A stretch of 14,852 nucleotides of DNA, from the NCBI GenBank assembly GCA_020631035.1, contig JAHDIA010000058.1, positions 1 to 14,852 on the forward strand, in the 5' to 3' direction. The notes beneath the pieces were generated by a model that did no database searches, had not been told where the DNA came from, and saw nothing but the letters and a program-made list of their open reading frames with translations. Source of the stretch: Chitinophagales bacterium (GTDB lineage Bacteria > Bacteroidota > Bacteroidia > Chitinophagales > UBA2359). Shown piece after piece: positions 6,376 to 12,153 of this stretch (position 1 is the stretch's first letter; each line of letters begins with the position of its first letter). The translations under genes and the position numbers were made by a program.

Positions 6376-6903
6376 TTAACTAATTATCATGTGTATTGAG
6401 TTCAAAAAATCAGTTGCCATTTGAAGCTTTGTTAATTCAAAATTTAAATCTTTATCATCTCTCATGTCTTGTACTAGTTTTATTCCATATCCAGTAATAA
6501 CATAAAGATTTTCATCACATTTGACAGCATAAACCCGTAGCCAAGGTGCATTGTCTGGATAGCCTTTGGCTTTCATGTCTGTGTAGTATCTCGGGTGATT
6601 AAATGCTTCATTCGTATGAAGTGGTTCAAACAAATCATCAAGGGAGCTATTTCCACTATTTGTAGCTAAATCCCTTAATTCTTTTATTATCTCAGTTGCT
6701 TCTTTTCGAGTTCGAATTGCAGCTTCTTGTGGAGTGTATGATGGGTTTTGGTAATATTTAAGTTTTTCAGTATTCTTGTTAAAATAATGCAATAAATATT
6801 CTGGATCATTATAAGAAATAGCCATGTCATCAAGTGAGTTGTTATCTTTATTTTCCCATTGAATAGCATATAAATATCCTTCTATGATCGTGTCTAATTC
6901 CAT
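6376..6903 (-). CDS. Putative toxin of the module (unrecognised, RelE/HigB-like C-terminus)
   Basis: 175 residues from the ATG at 6903. A longer frame starts at TTG 6915, but that codon lies inside the palindromic operator, so ATG is preferred. The N-terminal half (1-90) is helical and polar with no known motif. The C-terminal half contains LFEPLHTNEAFNHPRYY (91-107) and, after APWLRVYAVK (119-128), NLYVITGYGIKLVQDM (132-147), then a helix. The order strand-strand (LRVYAV, LYVITGYGIK) then a helix of LxxAxxFL type recalls the end of RelE/HigB toxins (RVxxxxxxxxxxxLLxGFxKK), but the catalytic Lys/Arg/His pattern is not clear. First position in the operon before an XRE gene fits HigB-type order. 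It could instead be a non-toxin ligand or adaptor of the regulator. No signal peptide or membrane segment. Confidence 0.6.
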   Translation of the reverse strand: MELDTIIEGYLYAIQWENKDNNSLDDMAISYNDPEYLLHYFNKNTEKLKYYQNPSYTPQEAAIRTRKEATEIIKELRDLATNSGNSSLDDLFEPLHTNEAFNHPRYYTDMKAKGYPDNAPWLRVYAVKCDENLYVITGYGIKLVQDMRDDKDLNFELTKLQMATDFLNSIHMIIS

Positions 6904-6913
6904 AATATGAACC

Positions 6914-6939
6914 AAAAGTAAACATATTTGTTTACTTTT
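6914..6939 (-). promoter_or_regulatory. Palindromic operator overlapping a -7-like element
   Basis: Inverted repeat with perfect 11-base arms, AAAAGTAAACA (6914-6924) and TGTTTACTTTT (6929-6939), separated by 4 bases, ending 10 bases before the toxin ATG. On the minus strand TACTTTTG (6920-6913) matches TAnnTTTG, so a bound regulator would block the promoter. If that -7 is used, the leader is only a few bases. The XRE antitoxin is the natural candidate to bind here. Confidence 0.65.
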
Positions 6940-7392
6940 TGATGTTTTATGTCACTTTTGTTCAACTTTTTAACTATTATTTAGAATCTGTTTATGTACA
7001 GATAGACTTAAGAATAAGCTCTTTAAATCAATTTTTGAAGTTGTTATTTGGGGAGATTAATTCAATACTATTAAATACACTGTAAAATAAATTTCTTAAC
7101 ATTTTGACCATGCCTTTTCGTACTATACTGCATCTCGTACTCGCCTATGGTAGCTATGGCTACCAGGCTCCGTGCGTTCTTTGTATAGAACAAAAATTCA
7201 TTGCCCAAAAACATCAATTTATTTAATTTACAGTGTATTAAATATTGATTTTTTGTGGAATGTGATAAGTTGTTGGTATTGTTTGAGCCAACTCTAAGGA
7301 ATATATACACAATAGTTTTTAAATTAGATATGACAGATTTGAATCAACTAAATTACGAGTTTATTTCGTACAGGATCATAAGGAGGTGAGGG
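6940..7392. other. AT-rich gene-free stretch around the MITE-like element
   Basis: Apart from the element at 7071-7242, bases 6940-7070 and 7243-7392 show no gene, RNA or clear terminator. A short weak hairpin (TACGA at 7354-7358, TCGTA at 7366-7370) lies just past the stop of the MpaB-type gene and lacks a T-run. The minus-strand frame at 7071-7310 is mostly repeat sequence and is not considered coding. Confidence 0.5.
7071..7242. mobile_element. MITE-like element with terminal inverted repeats and a TTAAA duplication
   Basis: Terminal inverted repeats: TACACTGTAAA (7076-7086) at the left and TTTACAGTGTA (7227-7237) at the right are exact complements, and the similarity continues inward with mismatches (AATAAATT). 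Both ends are flanked directly by TTAAA (7071-7075 and 7238-7242), which looks like a 5-base target duplication. The 162-base body has no credible gene. It holds two hairpins: TGGTAGC-TATG-GCTACCA (7148-7165) and GTTCT-TTGTAT-AGAAC (7176-7191). The interior is more GC-rich than its surroundings. Similarity of the flanks (TCAATA outside each end) leaves the exact borders open. No transposase is in the window, so mobility would depend on an element elsewhere. Confidence 0.6.
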
Positions 7393-8244
7393 TTATTTCT
7401 TCTTCGGAAAAGTCCCCAAGTCCTCAATCTTATAACCATTCGGATAAGTCGGACGTTCCAATTCAGTCAACAAATACGGCTTTTTACGTTCAGGTAATTT
7501 GTCCACCACAAATGCCCTTGCTTGCATCCCACCATTTACCAATTTCTTCAATAGTGGATTTGCTTTGGGCAACTGCATTGCCTCCAAGAGCAAATCATCC
7601 ATAAAACAAGTCATCACCGACTTGCCTACAAAATACAATGGTTTGGGCAAATAAAAACTCAACAACAAATCAATGGTCGGTTGGGCAACTGCCACATTAG
7701 AATCTGCTTTGCGAAAATGTGTTTGTTCATAATGGTGGTAAAAGTTTTGAAAGACCTCATAGGTCGAAGGCACCTCCTTGATATTCATCCGTTTGCCCAT
7801 CTCTTGAAAAAATTTAAAAATTGCCAGTCGTTCATTTTCTGTCATTGGGCGATAGGCGTACTGAGCAATCCAATCAACAGGCACAAATACAAAAGTCCCT
7901 AGTACATACAAAAAGTCATCATTGGAAATATTGTAGGAATTATGCATTTTGTTCATCCGTCGGAATGCCTGTTTGGCTCGTGGACTATCCAATCCATGAT
8001 GCAAAATTTCTGCCAAAATCAATTCTGTATCATCGTATCTTTTGCGTGTTCTGTTTTTAAACTCTCCTGTCCTGTCTAGCAATTTAGAAATAGAGGGAAC
8101 CGCAAAAGTCCGAAACAAGGCAAACTCCAATGCCCGATGCAAATCCCAAGGAAAGACATAAGCTCCCAATAAAAAAACGATCCGTTCATAATCGGTCTCC
8201 CAATGCAATTGGGCAATTTCTTTGGATTTTGGCTTGTTTAGCAT
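7393..8244 (-). CDS. MpaB-type oxygenase (DUF2236)
   Basis: 283 residues, starting at ATG 8244. It matches the ER-bound oxygenase MpaB / rubber-oxygenase (latex clearing protein) family: ALFRTFAVPSISKLLDRTGE (42-61), then RTRKRYDDTELILAEILHHG (65-84), DSPRAKQAFRRMNKMHNSYN (86-105) and ISNDDFLYVLGTFVF (106-120), RPMTENE (132-138). His101 within RMNKMHNSYNISNDD and the upstream Arg45 are at the conserved positions expected to hold or support heme b. Members studied cleave or oxidise hydrophobic substrates such as polyisoprene; the substrate of the bacterial DUF2236 group is mostly unknown. There is no clear signal peptide; a few hydrophobic helices (for example VLGTFVFVPVDWIAQY) may associate with membrane. 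It stands alone on the minus strand, with 367 bases of repeats upstream. Family call firm, reaction uncertain. Confidence 0.8.
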   Translation of the reverse strand: MLNKPKSKEIAQLHWETDYERIVFLLGAYVFPWDLHRALEFALFRTFAVPSISKLLDRTGEFKNRTRKRYDDTELILAEILHHGLDSPRAKQAFRRMNKMHNSYNISNDDFLYVLGTFVFVPVDWIAQYAYRPMTENERLAIFKFFQEMGKRMNIKEVPSTYEVFQNFYHHYEQTHFRKADSNVAVAQPTIDLLLSFYLPKPLYFVGKSVMTCFMDDLLLEAMQLPKANPLLKKLVNGGMQARAFVVDKLPERKKPYLLTELERPTYPNGYKIEDLGTFPKKK

Positions 8245-8611
8245 GTAAATTATAAATTGTGTATGCCTGTGAAATAATGTTTATTTGATTTTTATGTTGT
8301 GGTTTTTTTTCGTTGTAATAATGATTGAGGCTAGTAATCTGGCAATTTCTTTTTGTTTAGAAATGAGTATTTTAAATTGAGAATCTTGTACATAACAGGA
8401 TTGATTTAATAGTTCTAACCAATATGCTGTCTCGTAGGACTCTTATAACTCATAATTCACAATTAAAAAAGGCGTCGGATGAGCGGATGGATATACGCTT
8501 GTACGAAGGACAAAGTATGCGCTGGTTAACCAGCACACATGTAGCCACGGAGTCAATGACGTTGCCCAATAATCCAACTCACAACTTACAATTCATAACT
8601 CACAATTAAAA
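8245..8611. repeat. Intergenic region with two dispersed repeats
   Basis: No gene is supported here. Bases 8326-8364 are a copy of a repeat also present at 11050-11083 (shared core CTGGCAATTTCTTTT). Bases 8472-8567 are a copy of a ~95-base repeat whose partner lies inside the anti-sigma gene on the opposite strand (13365-13273). This second copy contains the perfect palindrome GCTGGTTAACCAGC (8521-8534) and is bracketed by similar AT-rich tracts: ATAACTCA and CACAATTAAAA appear at 8444-8468 and again at 8594-8611. Such tracts are frequent filler between Bacteroidota genes, so they need not be target duplications. The open frame at 8424-8609 follows the repeat and is not taken as a gene. Confidence 0.6.
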
Positions 8612-9676
8612 TTAAGACGTTTTATCCAAACTCTGTTGGTCTTGCTCTAAGTTGGAAAGCATACGTTCTTTGATGTCCTTCAGCTTTTTGATTTTGCCTT
8701 CGATGGTCGCTTTGCTCTCGTCGTCTTTGGCTTCCTTTAGTTCAGCTTGAAGGACTTTGATTTTGGGATCAAGCTCTTCCAATTTGTGCTTGCGTTTTTC
8801 GAGGCTTTCGGCTTGTTCTGCCTTGTCAAAAATGAGCTTTTCAGGACTAGCATCGTCTTTGGGTTGTACTTCCTTAACTTTTTGTTTTTTAGGAATAAAA
8901 ATGGTTTCTCCCACTTGACGTTGATTGACAAAACCAGGCGAAACGATTTCGATGTCTGCCTCGTGAAGGGTATCCAAAATATGCTCATGTAGTACCGATT
9001 TTGCCGTCAATACTCGCTTGATGTCTTCCAGTAATCCATGTATTTTAAATACCACCGAGAAGTCGCCCAAGCTGGTGATGTGAACAAAGGGATCTGTTAA
9101 GCCCGCACGTTTGGCGGCATCAAGCAAACAATTTTTGATTTGTTGGTGGGGAACGTCATAGCCCAATGAGACTTCGGCAGAGATAAAGGTCCCCTGCGAG
9201 TGGGTTACCTTGACGGGATTGGTCGCCAAAAATAGGTTGGGTAGGGTAATGAGGTCACGGTCTACCGTTTGTAACTCAGTATGGAACAAGCCTCTTTCTG
9301 AAACCCGCCCAAAATAATCACCTACTTTGACAAAGTCCCCCGACCTAAAATTGTTGATAAGACGTAGGAGAATACCCGCCAACATATTCCCAATAAAGGT
9401 AGTTGAACTAAAAGCAAAGACTGCGGAAAGAATGATACCCAAGAAACTACTAACTTGCCCTCGAATCTCACTCGGCATGGGCAATGCCAAAATAAAGGCA
9501 ATGAGTCCCATTATGGCAATAGAAAACAATATGATTTGACGGATAAGAGCTGTATCGCTTATTCCCCGCATTTGGCGATTGAGGATGAAACGGACAATGA
9601 TGTACAGCAAAATAAAGGCAATGAGCGTGATAATTGCCCCGCCAAACATACTGATGATATTGGTGATAAATCCCAT
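8612..9676 (-). CDS. MscS-family mechanosensitive channel with C-terminal coiled coil
   Basis: 354 residues from ATG 9676 (an in-frame TTG two codons earlier is less likely). Three N-terminal membrane segments: about 10-31, 45-66 and the pore helix region 73-108 (LGIILSAVFAFSSTTFIGNM and GILLRLINNF). The MscS beta domain follows: RSGDFVKVGDYFGRVSERGL, then TLPNLFLATNPVKVTHSQG, with the soluble alpha/beta domain to about residue 245 (EADIEIVSPGF). This architecture opens in response to membrane tension and lets solutes out on osmotic down-shock. After it comes a ~95-residue charged tail (about 260-354), rich in Lys/Glu heptads (LEELDPKIKVLQAELKEAKD), likely a cytosolic coiled coil that ordinary MscS lacks. 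It is divergent from the DksA-like gene; hairpin repeat copy B lies between them. CACCTTTG, three bases before the start, is a weak -7 candidate. Confidence 0.88.
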   Translation of the reverse strand: MGFITNIISMFGGAIITLIAFILLYIIVRFILNRQMRGISDTALIRQIILFSIAIMGLIAFILALPMPSEIRGQVSSFLGIILSAVFAFSSTTFIGNMLAGILLRLINNFRSGDFVKVGDYFGRVSERGLFHTELQTVDRDLITLPNLFLATNPVKVTHSQGTFISAEVSLGYDVPHQQIKNCLLDAAKRAGLTDPFVHITSLGDFSVVFKIHGLLEDIKRVLTAKSVLHEHILDTLHEADIEIVSPGFVNQRQVGETIFIPKKQKVKEVQPKDDASPEKLIFDKAEQAESLEKRKHKLEELDPKIKVLQAELKEAKDDESKATIEGKIKKLKDIKERMLSNLEQDQQSLDKTS

Positions 9677-9712
9677 AGTCAAAGGTGTTTATATATTGGA
9701 CAGATTACGTTT

Positions 9713-9767
9713 GGGAAGTTACAAACTTCCATTACTTTTGCTCTAAGTGAAACACTATAAAGCTGCT
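9713..9767 (+). repeat. Dispersed two-hairpin repeat, copy B
   Basis: GGAAGTT-ACA-AACTTCC (9714-9730), then ATTACTTTTGC and CTCTAAGTGA with CACTATAAAG forming an imperfect second hairpin, then CTGCT. It aligns along its length with copy A (minus strand 4630-4566), shorter by about ten bases in the second loop. The outer two pairs of the first hairpin are GG/CC here and CC/GG in copy A. It lies between the divergent channel and DksA-like genes. Confidence 0.65.
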
Positions 9768-9774
9768 TTTGTAT

Positions 9775-9782
9775 TACCTTTA
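9775..9782 (+). promoter_or_regulatory. Weak -7-like element for the DksA-like gene
   Basis: TACCTTTA differs from TAnnTTTG only in the last base and lies 48 bases before the ATG at 9830. No -33 element is clear, since the repeat copy B occupies that position. Confidence 0.3.
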
Positions 9783-9829
9783 AGTAGATTGACGTCTAAA
9801 AACAATATTGATAACCAAACAACAGGAAC

Positions 9830-10168
9830 ATGACCGCAGAAGAACGTGCTGTCCTCAAAGAGAAAATTGTCGCAGGTATAGAAGAAACAAAAAAAGACAT
9901 CGAAAAACTCAAGGAACTCACCAAGCCTATTAAGCCCGAAAACTCATTGGGGCGCATCAGCCGTATGGATGCCATCAACAATAAGAGCGTCAATGAGGCG
10001 GCTTTGCGAATGGCAAAGAGCAAACTGGCAAAAATGGAACACGCCATCACCAAAATTGACGATCCCAAGTTCGGCAATTGTACGGTCTGTAAGCGTGCCA
10101 TCAATCCCAAGCGTTTGATGTTGATGCCTGAGAGCAATATGTGTGTACGTTGTGCTGCGAGGCGGTAG
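9830..10168 (+). CDS. DksA/TraR-family zinc-finger protein
   Basis: 112 residues. An N-terminal helical hairpin of charged heptads (about 3-75) contains GRISRMDAIN (41-50) at its tip, the Bacteroidota version of the acidic tip that reaches the RNA polymerase secondary channel in DksA. The C-terminal four-cysteine zinc finger is complete: Cys84-x2-Cys87 (CTVC) and Cys105-x2-Cys108 (CVRC), with PESNM before the second pair and a final basic AARR. Members modulate transcription initiation, often with ppGpp; this short form is nearer to TraR/DksA-like proteins of unknown targets. The finger is present, so it is not a cysteine-less paralogue. The tip lacks a full DxxDxA motif (Asp47 only), so classical DksA activity should not be assumed. 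AGGA precedes the ATG at a short distance. It is divergent from the MscS-type gene and monocistronic by spacing. Confidence 0.88.
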   Translation: MTAEERAVLKEKIVAGIEETKKDIEKLKELTKPIKPENSLGRISRMDAINNKSVNEAALRMAKSKLAKMEHAITKIDDPKFGNCTVCKRAINPKRLMLMPESNMCVRCAARR

Positions 10169-10349
10169 GATTTGTAGCAATTTGAACATAACAATAGAGG
10201 CTTTGTTTAATATAGCTTTAGTGGTGAAGGAGATGCTGCGAATTAAAAAAAAATGATTGATTTTTACTGTTTTTTATAGCTACGCAAAAAGATTGCGCAG
10301 AGTGGGCTTTACTTTGTATCATAATCAAAAACAATAAAAATATACAAAG

Positions 10350-10976
10350 ATGAAAATTAGCTTACACAGAGCCTTGAGCCAATTAAAATTGATAGATGCC
10401 AAAGTCTTAAAATTATTGACAGACTTGAATCCTGTGGGCATCAAACAAAAAAACAAACTCGTCAATGGACATATTATAGAAGAAGAATTTGTCCAAAAAG
10501 CACAATCCAAATTCCAATCGGTTCAAGATTTGTTGGAGCGCAAGGTGAGGCTCAAAGCGGCCATAGTCGCTGCCAATGCGAAAACGAAAGTGGTGGTTGG
10601 TAAGAGAAAAATGACCATTGCTGATGCCATAACCTATAAAAGCATCATCGAACAAAAGAAATTGTTTTTGGATACCCTCAAATCCAATTATAGCAAAGCT
10701 GTTGGTAAGCTAGAAACCCACAATGCCCAAGTAGAACAAAACTTGCAAAAGGTATTGGAAGCCACATTTGGTAAAGACAATGTGAAAATCTCAAAGGACG
10801 ATGTAGATTCGGTAAGCAAACCATTCTTGGAAAGTAATGGATGGCATTTGGTAAATCCACTCAAAATCGAAGACAAAATAGAAAAGATGGAGGAGGAAAT
10901 CAATGAGTTTTTGAGCGAAGTAGATGCTGTACTTTCCGAAGCCAATGCCATCACAATGATTGAAATAAAAGAATAA
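10350..10976 (+). CDS. Unknown coiled-coil protein (possibly phage-derived)
   Basis: 208 residues, cytosolic, Lys/Glu-rich, mostly helical. I do not recognise a named family. Visible parts: SLHRALSQLKLIDAKVLKLL (4-23), a regular amphipathic helix; a second long helix from EEEFVQKAQSKFQSVQDLLE (44-63) through RKVRLKAAIVAANAKT; a short conserved-looking KVVVGKRKMTIADAITYKSI (80-99); a third coiled-coil stretch (100-145); and an acidic C-terminal helix (KIEDKIEKMEEEINEFLSEV, 172-191). The opening pattern and the MTIADAITYK element remind me of uncharacterised structural proteins of large phages, but no other phage gene is present, so this is only an impression. The start is the ATG at 10350, with TTACTTTG (10309-10316) a weak -7 candidate. 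A small hairpin follows the stop. Confidence 0.6.
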   Translation: MKISLHRALSQLKLIDAKVLKLLTDLNPVGIKQKNKLVNGHIIEEEFVQKAQSKFQSVQDLLERKVRLKAAIVAANAKTKVVVGKRKMTIADAITYKSIIEQKKLFLDTLKSNYSKAVGKLETHNAQVEQNLQKVLEATFGKDNVKISKDDVDSVSKPFLESNGWHLVNPLKIEDKIEKMEEEINEFLSEVDAVLSEANAITMIEIKE

Positions 10977-10982
10977 ATAGCG

Positions 10983-10998
10983 GAGTCTAAATAGACTC
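10983..10998. other. Small hairpin after the coiled-coil gene
   Basis: GAGTCT-AAAT-AGACTC, six base pairs, seven bases after the stop codon. No T-run follows on either strand, so it is at best a weak terminator. The rest of 10999-11257 holds a repeat copy (11050-11083) and degenerate AAAGCTCAAAG-like tracts, including the 11-mer TAAAGTTCTTT at 11134-11144 and 11170-11180. Confidence 0.35.
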
Positions 10999-11049
10999 TA
11001 AAAATACACCAGTTGGCTATACGAAAATCCCTAGACACAATTCCCCGCC

Positions 11050-11083
11050 TGAGGGTTAGACTGGCAATTTCTTTTGTTGAAAT
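11050..11083 (+). repeat. Short dispersed repeat, partner of 8326-8364
   Basis: Both copies run TGAGG, a TTAG-like block, CTGGCAATTTCTTTT, GTT and GAAAT in the same order on the plus strand. The core of 15 bases is identical; the copies differ by small insertions. Both lie between genes. Confidence 0.5.
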
Positions 11084-11257
11084 CAAATCTGAAAAGCTGA
11101 AAGCTCAAAGATTAAGGTTCAAAGAGGAAAATTTAAAGTTCTTTATGTTAAAGCTCAAGTAGTAAAGCCTAAAGTTCTTTCAAATCCGAGAGTTAGTTTT
11201 AAGCGTTTAATTGTATGACGCTGGTATTTGTACTCGGCTGTATAGTCAACTGTTTTT

Positions 11258-12151
11258 TTATTGATATTTCTCCCACCTCCGCTGCTCCCGTTCCATCAAA
11301 GCCTCAAACTTATACGGCGTCTCAATTTCCAACTCCATCCACTCACCCAAACCAGGATGTTCAAAGCCCAAAGCGATTGCCGCCAAAAACAAACCCTTAC
11401 CCTTAAACACATTACCCGCCTGACCATACAACTGATCGCCCATAATCGGAAAACCCAAACCCGACAAATGAATCCGAATCTGATGGGTTCGCCCTGTTTC
11501 TAAGTGAACATCCAACAAACTCAAAGAATCATTCCGAAGCGAAGGCACAGTCCGACGCAGCTCATAATGGGTCACTGCCCTTTTCCCCTCAATGGCTACA
11601 TCAATCGTGCCCTTTGGTGGAGGCGTCCCAATGACCACACACCGATACTGTTTTTGAATTTTTTTGTATTCCAATTGCTTGCCCAATTCAATTCTAGCCC
11701 CAGCACTTTTCGCAACCAACAACAAACCCGAAGTCGGAGCATCCAAACGGTGAACAGGTCTAGGAATGGGAAGCGCGTCCACTAGTGATGAAGCTTGTAA
11801 ATTGTAGGGCAAGGCATTTTGCAAAGTCCGAAATTGATTCCCACTGACAACCAAACCAGCAGGCTTATTGACCACCGCCAAATACGCATCTTCATATACA
11901 ATGTCTAGGGTAAGTTCGTAAGTTTTCGCAATGGTTGGAGCGATTTCTAGCAGTTCAATTTTTTGTCCTGCTTCAATCCAAGTCGCAGTTGTAGCAGCTG
12001 TACCATTGATGTGAATGGCACCTTTCTTAATCGCTTTTTTAACACTTTTACGTGAAGGAACTTGTGGGAACAAGCCCACCGCATATTCTTGCAATCGAAT
12101 GCGGTATTCACCAGATGGAACAATATGGGTTTGGAGTATGAACACCCACAA
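11258..12151 (-). CDS. RluA-family pseudouridine synthase
   Basis: 297 residues. An S4-like RNA-binding segment comes first (RIRLQEYAVGLFPQVPSRKS, 18-37; then KKAIKKGAIHINGTAA, 38-53), then the catalytic domain: DIVYEDAYLAVVNKPAGLVV (83-102), the motif HRLDAPTSGLLLVAK (134-148) with the essential Asp137, LETGRTHQIRIHLSGLGFPI (217-236) and MGDQLYG. It isomerises uridine to pseudouridine in rRNA or tRNA; which site (RluC-, RluD- or TruC-like) cannot be told. Start: the frame opens with TTG at 12151, with GTG at 12145 as the alternative; there is no ATG nearby. Only two bases separate it from the stop of the anti-sigma gene, so it is very likely cotranscribed and coupled with that gene. No clear terminator follows its stop. 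Confidence 0.88.
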   Translation of the reverse strand: MWVFILQTHIVPSGEYRIRLQEYAVGLFPQVPSRKSVKKAIKKGAIHINGTAATTATWIEAGQKIELLEIAPTIAKTYELTLDIVYEDAYLAVVNKPAGLVVSGNQFRTLQNALPYNLQASSLVDALPIPRPVHRLDAPTSGLLLVAKSAGARIELGKQLEYKKIQKQYRCVVIGTPPPKGTIDVAIEGKRAVTHYELRRTVPSLRNDSLSLLDVHLETGRTHQIRIHLSGLGFPIMGDQLYGQAGNVFKGKGLFLAAIALGFEHPGLGEWMELEIETPYKFEALMEREQRRWEKYQ

Positions 12152-12153
12152 AT

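Noticed and set aside
7071..7310. Minus-strand frame of 79 codons
   Set aside because: Most of it lies inside the MITE-like element and includes both terminal repeats.
8424..8609. Plus-strand frame of 61 codons
   Set aside because: It follows the dispersed repeat and the AT-rich tracts on both sides; the partner repeat copy lies within another gene, so the open frame is a property of the repeat.
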